Source: Solirubrobacteraceae bacterium
GTDB lineage: Bacteria > Actinomycetota > Thermoleophilia > Solirubrobacterales > Solirubrobacteraceae
Direction: 5' to 3'
Assembly (NCBI GenBank): GCA_030151725.1
Contig: JASLDD010000064.1
Coordinates: forward strand, 1-11,624
DNA length: 11,624 nucleotides
Shown: piece by piece, positions 1 to 6,186 of the stretch
How the letters are laid out: each line of letters starts with the position of its first letter
Position numbering within the stretch: the first letter of the stretch is position 1
Program-made: the position numbers and the translations under genes
The notes under the pieces: model-generated
Seen by the model: the letters and a program-made list of their open reading frames with translations, nothing else
The model's database searches: none
Told to the model about the DNA's origin: nothing

Positions 1-405
1 ACCCCCCTGTGGAAAAAGCTCGGCATACGCGAGGGAGACAAGCTGCTGCTGCTCGACGCGCCCGCCAAATGGAAGGTCCCCGAGCTTCCCAGCGACGTGA
101 CCAGCACCGCCGGGAGCGCCCGTGGTGGAGATGAGCACGCCGCAGATCTGATCCTCGCCTTCTTCGCGAACAAGGCCCAGCTGATCGAGGCCATCCCAGA
201 ACTGGCCCCGAGAATCTTCCCCGCCGGGGCCATCTGGACGGTGTGGCCAAGACGGGCAGGCGGACATCACAGCGACATCCGCGAGCAGGACATCAGAGAC
301 GTTGCGCTGCCGCTGGGACTGGTCGATGTGAAGGTCGCGGCGCTCGATGAGGACTGGTCGGGACTGCGTCTGGTCTGGCGACGCGAGCTCCGCCAGACCT
401 CCTGA
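1..405 (+). CDS. DUF3052 family protein, 3' end only
   Basis: The frame is open from the window edge and ends at TGA 403-405, so the start lies outside. It gives 134 residues. The first visible residues (TPLWKKLGIREGDKLLLLDAP) follow the usual DUF3052 opening, a 'KKLGI-x-G-x-x-x-x-LL-x-AP' pattern. The later 'ILAFFANKAQLIEAIPEL' and 'AGAIWTVWPRRAGG' segments and the Asp-rich stretch 'DIREQDIRDVALPLGLVDVKVAALDEDWSGLR' (described here in outline) are also typical of the family. DUF3052 proteins are about 130-150 residues, so only a few N-terminal residues are probably missing. No catalytic residues are recognisable and the molecular function of the family is unknown. It is cytosolic by appearance, with no signal or membrane segment. 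A putative -10 box for ccr follows 13 bases after the stop, so it may not share a transcript with ccr. Confidence 0.8.
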   Translation, partial: TPLWKKLGIREGDKLLLLDAPAKWKVPELPSDVTSTAGSARGGDEHAADLILAFFANKAQLIEAIPELAPRIFPAGAIWTVWPRRAGGHHSDIREQDIRDVALPLGLVDVKVAALDEDWSGLRLVWRRELRQTS

Positions 406-418
406 GGGCACGCCGGGG

Positions 419-424
419 TAGGAT
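419..424 (+). promoter_or_regulatory. Putative -10 box (TAGGAT) upstream of ccr
   Basis: TAGGAT fits the actinobacterial TANNNT -10 pattern and lies just after the DUF3052 gene. It would place the transcription start near base 431. No convincing -35 hexamer is seen 16-18 bases upstream. A start near 431 would exclude the TTG at 424 as initiation codon and leave a 38-base leader before GTG 469. This is inference from a six-base match. Confidence 0.35.
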
Positions 425-468
425 TGAGGGCCGTTCCCCTGATCCCGACAGACGAGGTTCCAGAGCAC

Positions 469-1725
469 GTGGCAATCGATCTTCAACAAGTTTCCGCCGT
501 CGACGTCGAGCCTGGCGAGCTCCCCAAGACGATGGCCGCATGGGTCATCCGCGAGGAGCGCTTCGGCGAACCGAAGGACGCCTTCCAGCTCGAGGAGATC
601 GAGGTGCCCGAGCCGGGCGCCTTCGAGGTGATCGTGCGGGTGATGGCCGCGGGCGTCAACTACAACAACGTGTGGGCGGCGCTCGGCGAGCCAGTCTCGG
701 TGATGCGCTACGGCGACCACCCCGAGTTCGGCCACCACATCGGCGGCTCTGACGCATCGGGGGTCGTGTGGAAGGTCGGCGCCGGCGTCACTCGCTGGAA
801 GGTCGGCGACGAGGTCGTCGTGCACTGCAACATGGCCTCCTACGAGGACCCCGAGGTGCACGGCCTCGACCCGATGGCCGCGCCCTCGCAGAGGATCTGG
901 GGCTATGAGACGACCTGGGGGTCCTTCGCCCAGTTCACGAAGGTCCAGGCACAGCAGCTGCTGCCCAAGCCCAAGGCGCTGAACTGGGAGGAGGCAGCCT
1001 CCTATGGCCTCGTCTACTTCACCGCCTACCGCATGCTGATCACCCGCTGTCAGATGCAGGCGGGCGCCAACGTGCTGATCTGGGGCGCAGCCGGCGGGCT
1101 CGGCGTGTTCGCCACCCAGATATGCGCCGCCGCGGGCGCCAACTGCGTGGGCGTCGTCTCATCGGAGGAGAAGGGCGAGCTGGTCAAGCGCCTGGGCGCC
1201 GTCGACTACATCAACCGCGACGAGTTCGCCGGGATGATGCGCAAGGGCGGCGAGTCAGAGGAGGAGGAGACCGCGCGCTTCAAGGTCTCCCGGTCCTTCG
1301 CCAAGCGCGTCAAGGAGATCCTCGGCGATGCGCCCGACATCGTCTTCGAGCACGTCGGCAAAGCGACCTTCCCGACGTCGGTGTTCACCGCCAAGACCTT
1401 CGGGAAAATCGTGATCTGCGCAGGAACCACCGGCATCGACCTCGACTTCAACGTCGCCTACCTGTGGATGCGCCAGAAGGAGATCCTGGGCTCGCACTTC
1501 GCCAACGCCTATGAGTGCACCAAGGCCAACGAGCTGATCGAGAGCGGCCAGATCCGCCCCGTGCTGTGGCGGACGCTCGGATTCGACGGCGTAGCCGAAG
1601 CCCATCAGCTGATGCTCGAAAACAAGCATCTGGGCAAGATCTCGATCCTGGTGGGAGCCGACTCCGAGGGCCAGGGCAAGACCGCAGAGGGTCCCGGCGC
1701 GATCCACGCAGAGGTGGGCGCCTGA
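469..1725 (+). CDS. ccrA: Crotonyl-CoA carboxylase/reductase (Ccr)
   Basis: Medium-chain dehydrogenase/reductase that catalyses NADPH-dependent reductive carboxylation of crotonyl-CoA to (2S)-ethylmalonyl-CoA, a key step of the ethylmalonyl-CoA pathway and a source of polyketide extender units. Numbering is from GTG 469 (418 aa). The GroES-like N-terminal half carries AAGVNYNNVWAALGEPVS. The Rossmann signature GAAGGLG is at 206-212. The CO2-pocket residues known from the family have counterparts: Asn66 in VNYN, Tyr146-Glu147 in RIWGYET and His343 in GSHFAN. The overall pattern resembles alphaproteobacterial Ccr proteins. Start choice: the frame is open back to TTG 424, but that codon overlaps a -10-like box. 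GTG 469 has GAGG at 454-457 and gives the N-terminus V/M-AIDLQ, like the MALDVQ of known Ccr. ATG 532 would remove conserved sequence. The stop overlaps the next start by one base (TGATG), suggesting translational coupling. Confidence 0.95.
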   Translation: MAIDLQQVSAVDVEPGELPKTMAAWVIREERFGEPKDAFQLEEIEVPEPGAFEVIVRVMAAGVNYNNVWAALGEPVSVMRYGDHPEFGHHIGGSDASGVVWKVGAGVTRWKVGDEVVVHCNMASYEDPEVHGLDPMAAPSQRIWGYETTWGSFAQFTKVQAQQLLPKPKALNWEEAASYGLVYFTAYRMLITRCQMQAGANVLIWGAAGGLGVFATQICAAAGANCVGVVSSEEKGELVKRLGAVDYINRDEFAGMMRKGGESEEEETARFKVSRSFAKRVKEILGDAPDIVFEHVGKATFPTSVFTAKTFGKIVICAGTTGIDLDFNVAYLWMRQKEILGSHFANAYECTKANELIESGQIRPVLWRTLGFDGVAEAHQLMLENKHLGKISILVGADSEGQGKTAEGPGAIHAEVGA

Positions 1726-2087
1726 TGGCCGGCACTGTGATCGTCCCCTGGTATGCCACGGGCTTTCGCGCGGACGCCTTCGAGAAGGACCTTGGCGAGG
1801 TCGCGGCTCTCGCCCTGCGCTACGGCGCCAGCTCCTACCACGTGTATCGCGCTCGCGACGACCGCTACAAGTTCCAGCAGCTGGCGGCCTTCGAGGAGCA
1901 CCTCGACTGGGAACGCTACTGGGAGAGCCCCGAGATGACCTACTTCCGCGCCAGCCACTCCAGCTGGTACCAGGTCCCGGTGCTCTACGGGTGGTGGGAC
2001 CTGGCAGCCCACGGCGCGCTCGCACCCGAGCCTGTCCACAGCGGCAACGGTCACGGAAACGGCGTCCCGGCGGGCGAGAGCGCCTAG
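1725..2087 (+). CDS. Small Trp/Tyr-rich conserved-type protein coupled to ccr
   Basis: A 120-residue cytosolic protein that I cannot assign to a named family. Its ATG starts on the last base of the ccr stop codon. GAGGTGG at 1711-1717, inside the end of ccr, is a plausible ribosome-binding site. The first ~95 residues look folded and are unusually aromatic: Trp9, Trp62, Trp66, Trp81, Trp90, Trp91 and many Tyr, with motifs VPWYATGF, GASSYHVYRARDD and DWERYWESPEM. The last ~25 residues are a low-complexity His/Gly/Asn tail. The short alternating beta/alpha pattern and the 'WERYWESPEM' segment resemble dimeric alpha/beta-barrel (antibiotic-biosynthesis-monooxygenase-like) proteins, but that is only a shape impression. 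Coupling to ccr suggests a role in acyl-CoA metabolism or as a Ccr partner (inference). Confidence 0.8.
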   Translation: MAGTVIVPWYATGFRADAFEKDLGEVAALALRYGASSYHVYRARDDRYKFQQLAAFEEHLDWERYWESPEMTYFRASHSSWYQVPVLYGWWDLAAHGALAPEPVHSGNGHGNGVPAGESA

Positions 2088-2091
2088 TTCG

Positions 2092-2511
2092 ATGTCCTCG
2101 CCGGCCGAGTTCAACGCTCAGGTAATCGAGGAATTCCGAGCCAACGGAGGCGTGGTTGGCGGCATGCTCGAGGGCATGCCGGTGGTGCTGCTCCATCACA
2201 CGGGGGCGCGGTCAGGTAAGAGCCGAATCAACCCACTCGCCTACCAGAGCGACGGCGGGCGCTACGTGATCTTCGCCTCCAAGGCCGGCGCGCCGACGAA
2301 CCCAGACTGGTACCACAACCTCAAGGCGCACCCCAATGTCAAGATCGAGGTGGGCACGGACACGATCGATGTCACCGCCAGCGAGGCCACCGGCGAGGAG
2401 CGAGACCGCCTCTTCAACACTCAGGCCGAGAACATGCCCATGTTCGCCGAATACGCGAAGAAGACCGACCGCGTCATCCCCGTGATGATCCTCACGCCCA
2501 CCGGCGCGTAG
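2092..2511 (+). CDS. Nitroreductase/deazaflavin-dependent oxidoreductase (Ddn-like, F420H2)
   Basis: A 139-residue protein of the DUF385/Ddn split-beta-barrel family, which uses reduced coenzyme F420 to reduce quinones or other small acceptors. Family hallmarks are visible: MPVVLLHHTGARSGKSR at 29-45 (the TGARSGKxR phosphate-contacting loop), NPLAY at 47-51, ASKAGAPTNPDWYHNL at 62-77, then HPNV at 80-83 before the strand carrying the barrel. Length is normal for the family. There is no signal peptide. ATG 2092 lies four bases after the preceding stop, so the gene is probably co-transcribed with ccr and the 120-aa gene. No strong Shine-Dalgarno is visible, consistent with re-initiation from the upstream gene. 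The physiological acceptor cannot be read from sequence. Confidence 0.92.
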   Translation: MSSPAEFNAQVIEEFRANGGVVGGMLEGMPVVLLHHTGARSGKSRINPLAYQSDGGRYVIFASKAGAPTNPDWYHNLKAHPNVKIEVGTDTIDVTASEATGEERDRLFNTQAENMPMFAEYAKKTDRVIPVMILTPTGA

Positions 2512-2515
2512 CTGC

Positions 2516-2538
2516 ACCGAGGACATCGGCGGACGCCG
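2516..2538 (+). repeat. Possible degenerate outer-arm fragment of element A
   Basis: This stretch begins five bases after the Ddn-like gene's stop. It matches the right outer arm of element A (starting at 2717) at 20 of 23 positions by eye, including an exact ACCGAGGACA. It is in the same orientation as that arm. No matching left arm or core is seen next to it, so it would be a relic or a chance GC-rich match. The rest of 2539-2618 holds only a short GGCC-type hairpin near 2562-2573 and no convincing gene. Confidence 0.35.
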
Positions 2539-2618
2539 AGCTGTGCCACCCCGCGCTTAGAGGCCGTGCGGCCCCGGCCAAGCGGATCGTTAGTCAGCCG
2601 GTCGGTTCACACACGCCC

Positions 2619-2756
2619 CTGAGAGGTGCGTGGACCAAGCCTGCCAAGGACGCAGGAAGCGAAGTGTGCCGAACCGGGAGACGCTTCGCATCCCCGAACC
2701 GGCCAGCACACGAGCGACCGAGGACACCGGCAGGCGCCGGTCCACGCGCCTCTCAG
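2619..2756 (+). repeat. Element A: 138-nt structured palindromic repeat
   Basis: An imperfect palindrome with four parts. The outer stem is 2619-2636 with 2739-2756 (18 pairs including one G-T wobble). A second stem is CCTGCC 2640-2645 with GGCAGG 2729-2734. An internal region of purine-rich, non-complementary arms follows (AAGGACGCAGGAAGCG on the left from 2646, GAGCGACCGAGGAC on the right from 2712). The inner hairpin core is 2664-2711, closed by GTGTG/CACAC. The arms, core and stem plan recur in element B at 11254-11398. It fills the convergent gap between the Ddn-like gene and clpS, and its right tip contains the clpS stop codon. Possible roles are a structured 3'-UTR or bidirectional terminator, a small RNA, or a mobile REP/MITE-like unit. 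The sequence does not decide between them. Confidence 0.8.
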
Positions 2757-3040
2757 CCTTGCTCTAGGGGGGCCATTGTCAATCCCGCCCCCTTCAACTG
2801 CTCCCAGTAGTGCTCGGCCTGCTCTTGGTGGCCGCTGAAGACGACAGCCCGGCCCGAGCTGTGGATCACGTTGGCGATCTCCATGCCGCGCTTGAGCGTG
2901 ACGCCGGGGATGAAGCGGGCGAGCGTGCGCGCCACGTGGTCGAAGGTGTTGTGGTCGTCGTTGCAGACGATCACCCTCCACGAGCCCCCCATTCCGCTGC
3001 CGGGTCCGCCCGTACGAGATATCTCAAGCGTTTGATCCAT
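2753..3040 (-). CDS. clpS: ATP-dependent Clp protease adaptor ClpS
   Basis: A 95-residue adaptor that binds N-degron substrates and the N-domain of the ClpA/ClpC unfoldase and delivers them to ClpP. After a flexible Gly-rich N-terminal tail (residues 1-20) the core reads WRVIVCNDDHNTFDHV. Asn27-Asp28 and His60 occupy the positions that bind the substrate's free N-terminus in known ClpS. The usual gatekeeper Met position appears to be Phe33. The C-terminus GLTMAPLEQG is normal. The frame is open to 3106, but ATG 3040 sits two bases below a predicted transcription start and gives a normal length. The stop (TGA, plus-strand 2753-2755) lies inside the outer stem of element A. It is divergent from ecm with 44 bases between the start codons. 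There is no ClpA/ClpC or ClpP gene in the window. Confidence 0.93.
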   Translation of the reverse strand: MDQTLEISRTGGPGSGMGGSWRVIVCNDDHNTFDHVARTLARFIPGVTLKRGMEIANVIHSSGRAVVFSGHQEQAEHYWEQLKGAGLTMAPLEQG

Positions 3041-3048
3041 TGCCCGGC

Positions 3049-3077
3049 AGGATAAAGCTCTCGGCTCCCCCGTACAA
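3049..3077 (-). promoter_or_regulatory. Putative clpS promoter (TTGTAC, 17 bp, TATCCT)
   Basis: Read on the minus strand, TTGTAC (3077-3072) and TATCCT (3054-3049) are separated by 17 bases. This places the transcription start near 3042, two bases before the clpS ATG at 3040. The -35 element overlaps the ecm -10 box on the other strand in five of six bases. The -10 element fits the TANNNT pattern; the -35 matches the consensus only in its first three bases. Confidence 0.5.
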
Positions 3078-3078
3078 T
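3073..3078 (+). promoter_or_regulatory. -10 box (TACAAT) of ecm, predicted leaderless
   Basis: TACAAT is followed by six bases and then the ATG at 3085. With the last T of the hexamer at -7, the A of ATG is +1, so a leaderless mRNA is predicted. No TTGACA-like -35 is visible; the expected -35 position is occupied by the clpS -10 element. The same spacing occurs upstream of the genes at 6390 and 10676. No Shine-Dalgarno precedes the ATG. Confidence 0.6.
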
Positions 3079-3084
3079 GTGGGC

Positions 3085-5136
3085 ATGAGTGGCGAAGACT
3101 CTGCACGCCTGCCCGAGCGCGACCGGCCGTGGATGATGCGCACCTACGCCGGGCACTCCACGGCCAAGGCGTCCAACGAGCTGTACAGGCGCAACCTACA
3201 AAAGGGCCAGACGGGACTGTCCGTGGCCTTCGACCTGCCTACCCAGACGGGCTACGACCCCGACGACGAGCTCGCGCGCGGGGAGGTCGGCAAGGTCGGC
3301 GTGCCGATCTCCCACCGCGGCGACATGGCGGCCCTGATGGACGGCATACCGCTGGGCGAGATGAACACCTCGATGACGATCAACGCCACCGCCGCCTGGC
3401 TGCTGGCGCTCTACATCGTGGCCGCCGAAAATCAGAACCCACCCACCCCCCAGCAGCAGCTTCAGGGCACCACCCAGAACGACATCATCAAGGAGTTCCT
3501 CGCGCGCGGAACCTACGCCTTCCCGCCCGCGCCCTCCATGCGCCTGATTGCGGACATGATCGCCTACACCGTCGAGCACGTGCCCAAGTGGAACCCCATC
3601 AACATCTGCTCCTACCACCTGCAGGAGGCCGGCGCCACGCCCGTGCAGGAGATCGCCTACGCGATGAGCAACGCTATCGCCGTGCTCGACGCGGCCCGCG
3701 AGCGCGTCGATGACGAGTCGAAGATGGAACAGGTCTTCGGGCGGATCTCCTTCTTCGTCAACGCCGGCGTACGTTTCATCGAGGAGCACGCAAAGCTGCG
3801 TGCCATGTCGATCCTGTGGGAGGAGCTCGGCCGCGAGCGCTACGGCGTGCAGGATCCCCGCCATCTGCGCTTCCGCTACGGCGTGCAGGTCAACTCACTC
3901 GGACTCACCGAGGCGCAGCCCGAGAACAACGTGCAGCGCATCGTGCTCGAGGCGCTGGCCGTCACGCTGGGACGCGACGCGCGGGCACGAGCCATCCAGC
4001 TGCCGGCCTGGAACGAGGCGCTCGGGCTGCCCCGGCCGTGGGATCAGCAGTGGTCGCTTCGCATCCAGCAGATCCTCGCCTACGAGACCGACATCCTCGA
4101 GTATCCCGACATCTTCGAGGGCTCCAAGGTCATGGAGGGGCTCGTCGAGGAGCTGCTCGAGGGCGCGCGTGCGGAGATGGCCGTCGTGGCCGAGCACGGC
4201 GGCGCCGTCGAAGCTGTCTCCTACATGAAGGGCGCGCTCGTCGACTCCCACCGCGAGCGCATCCGCCGGATCGAGTCCGGCGAGCAGATCGTGGTCGGAC
4301 AGAACAAGTTCGCCGAGTCGGAGATCTCGCCCCTGACCGCCGACGCCGAGGGGGGCATCCTGGTTGTCGATCCGGCCCTGGAAGCAGAGCAGGTGGAGGC
4401 CGTACGCCAATGGCGCTCAGAGCGCGACCAGGCGGCCGTGGATGAGGCGCTCGCGCAGCTCGCGGCGGTCGCCGGCGACGAGCACGCAAAAGAGAACCTG
4501 ATGACTGCCACGATCGCCGCCGCACGGGCAGGCGCCACCACCGGTGAGTGGTCGCGGACCCTGCGCAATGTCTTCGGCAGCTACCGGGCGCCCACCGGCG
4601 TTGGCGAGGCCGCCGCGGCCGATCACTCGGGCATCGACTCCGAGCTCGACGAGCTGCGCAGCGAGGTCTCCCGCCTGCAGGAGAAGCTCGGCCGGCGCCC
4701 AAAGATCCTCGTCGGCAAGCCGGGCCTCGACGGCCATTCCAACGGTGCCGAGCAGATCGCCGTGCGCGCCCGCGATTCGGGCATGGATGTGGTCTACGAA
4801 GGCATTCGCCTGACGCCCGCCCAGATCGCCGCCTCAGCTCTGCAGGAGGGCGTCCACGTGATCGGTCTGTCGATCCTCTCGGGCTCTCACCGCGATCTGA
4901 TTCCCGCCGTCATGGATGCGCTGCGAGACGCCGGCGTCGATGCCCCGGTAGTCGTCGGCGGCATCATTCCCGATCAGGACGTGGCCGCCCTCGAGGAGGC
5001 CGGGGTGGCCGCCGTGTACACCCCCAAGGACTTCGACATCACCCGCATCATGCGCGACATCGTGGCACTGGTGGGAGCAGGCGCCGACCGGTCCCTGCTT
5101 GCCACGGGCGGACCGTCCGCCCACGGCTCCGCGTGA
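3085..5136 (+). CDS. ecm: Ethylmalonyl-CoA mutase (MeaA-type, B12-dependent)
   Basis: A 683-residue adenosylcobalamin-dependent acyl-CoA mutase with both domains in one chain. The N-terminal TIM-barrel (about 14-500) opens with RPWMMRTYAGHSTAKASNEL and contains GLSVAFDLPTQTGYDPDDE, EMNTSMTINATA, GTTQNDIIKEF, NICSYHLQEAGATPVQEIAY and PRPWDQQWSLRIQQ. A coiled linker at 515-537 leads to the C-terminal B12 domain (about 538-665). There KPGLDGHSNGAEQ contains the DxHxxG motif (Asp549, His551, Gly554), with LSILSGSH and GGIIP completing the cobalamin loop set. Length and motifs follow the MeaA/Ecm subfamily, not the larger methylmalonyl-CoA mutases. With ccr nearby, conversion of (2R)-ethylmalonyl-CoA to methylsuccinyl-CoA is the likely reaction. 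The frame is open to 3040, but ATG 3085 fits the promoter spacing. The stop overlaps the meaB GTG by four bases. Confidence 0.92.
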   Translation: MSGEDSARLPERDRPWMMRTYAGHSTAKASNELYRRNLQKGQTGLSVAFDLPTQTGYDPDDELARGEVGKVGVPISHRGDMAALMDGIPLGEMNTSMTINATAAWLLALYIVAAENQNPPTPQQQLQGTTQNDIIKEFLARGTYAFPPAPSMRLIADMIAYTVEHVPKWNPINICSYHLQEAGATPVQEIAYAMSNAIAVLDAARERVDDESKMEQVFGRISFFVNAGVRFIEEHAKLRAMSILWEELGRERYGVQDPRHLRFRYGVQVNSLGLTEAQPENNVQRIVLEALAVTLGRDARARAIQLPAWNEALGLPRPWDQQWSLRIQQILAYETDILEYPDIFEGSKVMEGLVEELLEGARAEMAVVAEHGGAVEAVSYMKGALVDSHRERIRRIESGEQIVVGQNKFAESEISPLTADAEGGILVVDPALEAEQVEAVRQWRSERDQAAVDEALAQLAAVAGDEHAKENLMTATIAAARAGATTGEWSRTLRNVFGSYRAPTGVGEAAAADHSGIDSELDELRSEVSRLQEKLGRRPKILVGKPGLDGHSNGAEQIAVRARDSGMDVVYEGIRLTPAQIAASALQEGVHVIGLSILSGSHRDLIPAVMDALRDAGVDAPVVVGGIIPDQDVAALEEAGVAAVYTPKDFDITRIMRDIVALVGAGADRSLLATGGPSAHGSA

Positions 5137-6146
5137 GCGGGGCACCGCCGGCCGGTTCGGGGATGCGAGCGCAGCAAGTGTCTTCCGGTTCGGCTGGCGG
5201 AGTCGGAGCCGCCATCGGCGCGCGCCTGCGCGCGCGTGACCTGACCGCTGCGCCAAGCGCGCTCAACCTGCTCGAGAGCACCACCTCCGCCGACCGCGAG
5301 CAGAGCGCCGCTCTGCTGAGCGAGGTCTCGCCGGCGGCACTCGGCGGGGAGGCGCCGGCACACGTGATCGGCGTGACCGGACCGCCCGGGGCGGGAAAGT
5401 CGACGCTGCTCTCCGCGCTGCTGCACGCCTGGCGCGCCGACGGGCGCACGGTGGCCATGCTGGCCGTCGACCCAAGCTCGCGCCGCTCGGGCGGCTCGCT
5501 GCTCGGAGACCGCGCGCGGATCAACTTCGACGCTGCCGACGGCGGCGTCCTGATTCGCTCCACAGCAGCCGGCGAGCGCCTCGGGGGGATCGCATGGGCG
5601 ACCCGCGCCGCCGCCCACGCGCTCGCGGCAGCCTTCGACATCGTCGTCATCGAGACCGTCGGCGTGGGCCAGGCTGAGACCGAGATCGCCGACGTGGCCG
5701 ACACGGTCGCCGTGGTCATCCAGCCGGGCAGCGGCGACGTGCTGCAGTTCCTGAAGTCGGGGATCATGGAGATCCCCGACGTGCTCGTGGTCACCAAGTC
5801 GGACCTCGGTCAGATCGCCACGAGCACCAGGCGCGACCTCAGCGCCGCGCTGCGCTCGCTCGGATCGCGCTCAACTCAGGTGGTCGCTGTGTCCTCGATC
5901 CCCCCGCCCACCGGCATCGAGGATCTCCTCGCCGCCCTCGACGCGCACCGCCAAGGCCTCGATGTGGCCGAGCGGCGCCTGAACGCACGACGAGCCAGCG
6001 CGATCAGGGACTTCGCTGTCGAGCACGGCGAGCGCGGCCTGCGCGCGCTCGGCGGGCGCTCGGCAGCCGAAGCGCTCCTGGAGCAGCAGGACCCCGGCCT
6101 CGAGGCGCCGGCGCTCGTCAGTGCCCTCGAGGCAGGGATGGCATGA
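5133..6146 (+). CDS. meaB: MeaB/ArgK-family G3E GTPase, mutase chaperone
   Basis: A SIMIBI-class GTPase that gates cobalamin loading and protects B12-dependent acyl-CoA mutases from inactivation. From GTG 5133 (337 aa): Walker A GPPGAGKS at 83-90, AVDPSSRRSGGSLLGDRARI at 111-130 (magnesium and switch region), IETVGVGQ at 173-180, and TKSD at 221-224 in the base-recognition position usually written NKxD. The C-terminal 60 residues form the helical dimerisation tail typical of MeaB. The GTGA overlap with ecm shows tight coupling, which fits a dedicated partner. The start is uncertain: GTG 5133, ATG 5163 and GTG 5178 are all in frame. The latter two lie inside a repeat core (5145-5200), so at least part of the N-terminal 23 residues is repeat-derived. 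No strong ribosome-binding site is visible. Confidence 0.93.
   Translation: MSGAPPAGSGMRAQQVSSGSAGGVGAAIGARLRARDLTAAPSALNLLESTTSADREQSAALLSEVSPAALGGEAPAHVIGVTGPPGAGKSTLLSALLHAWRADGRTVAMLAVDPSSRRSGGSLLGDRARINFDAADGGVLIRSTAAGERLGGIAWATRAAAHALAAAFDIVVIETVGVGQAETEIADVADTVAVVIQPGSGDVLQFLKSGIMEIPDVLVVTKSDLGQIATSTRRDLSAALRSLGSRSTQVVAVSSIPPPTGIEDLLAALDAHRQGLDVAERRLNARRASAIRDFAVEHGERGLRALGGRSAAEALLEQQDPGLEAPALVSALEAGMA
5145..5200 (-). repeat. Solo copy of the hairpin core, inside meaB 5' coding region
   Basis: CCGCC at 5145-5149 pairs with GGCGG at 5196-5200. Between them lie CCGGTTCGGGGATGCGAGCG (5152-5171) and TGTCTTCCGGTTCGG (5179-5193), which match the inner cores of elements A (2664-2711) and B (11298-11354) read in reverse complement. 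Closing stems differ (GTGTG/CACAC, GCGT/ACGC, CCGCC/GGCGG) while pairing is kept. The outer arms of A and B are absent here. The copy encodes about residues 5-23 of the longest MeaB reading. Confidence 0.75.
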
Positions 6147-6186
6147 TCGCTTCTGAGCGTGTGCAACCGAGGGACGTGAGCTGAGC

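Noticed and set aside
424..468. TTG 424 as start of ccr
   Set aside because: It gives 15 extra residues without family similarity and overlaps a -10-like box. GTG 469 has a Shine-Dalgarno candidate and a family-like N-terminus. It cannot be fully excluded.
1255..2199. Long minus-strand open frame (314 codons) opposite ccr and the following genes
   Set aside because: It is a high-GC shadow frame, Arg/Gly/Pro-rich, lying over strongly recognisable plus-strand genes. The same applies to the frames at 4130-4702, 5048-5797 and 8076-8813 on the minus strand.
2619..2756. Element A as an integron attC site or a CRISPR/tRNA feature
   Set aside because: No integrase core sites (GTTRRRY/RYYYAAC) at the ends, no spacer-repeat periodicity, and no cloverleaf or CCA-type acceptor. 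Only two full copies occur, far apart.
2607..2981. Plus- and minus-strand frames running through element A (for example 2626-2838 on plus)
   Set aside because: They overlap the repeat and clpS in another frame and show no family signal; they reflect GC-rich composition.
3085..5136. Methylmalonyl-CoA mutase as the name for the B12 mutase
   Set aside because: The single-chain length near 680 and the motif set fit the MeaA/Ecm subfamily better, and ccr is adjacent. Substrate specificity is still inferred.
6143..6184. Tiny 13-codon frame starting with ATGA overlap at the meaB stop
   Set aside because: Too short to judge, with no conserved-looking content. It could be a leader for the 49-aa gene but nothing else supports it.
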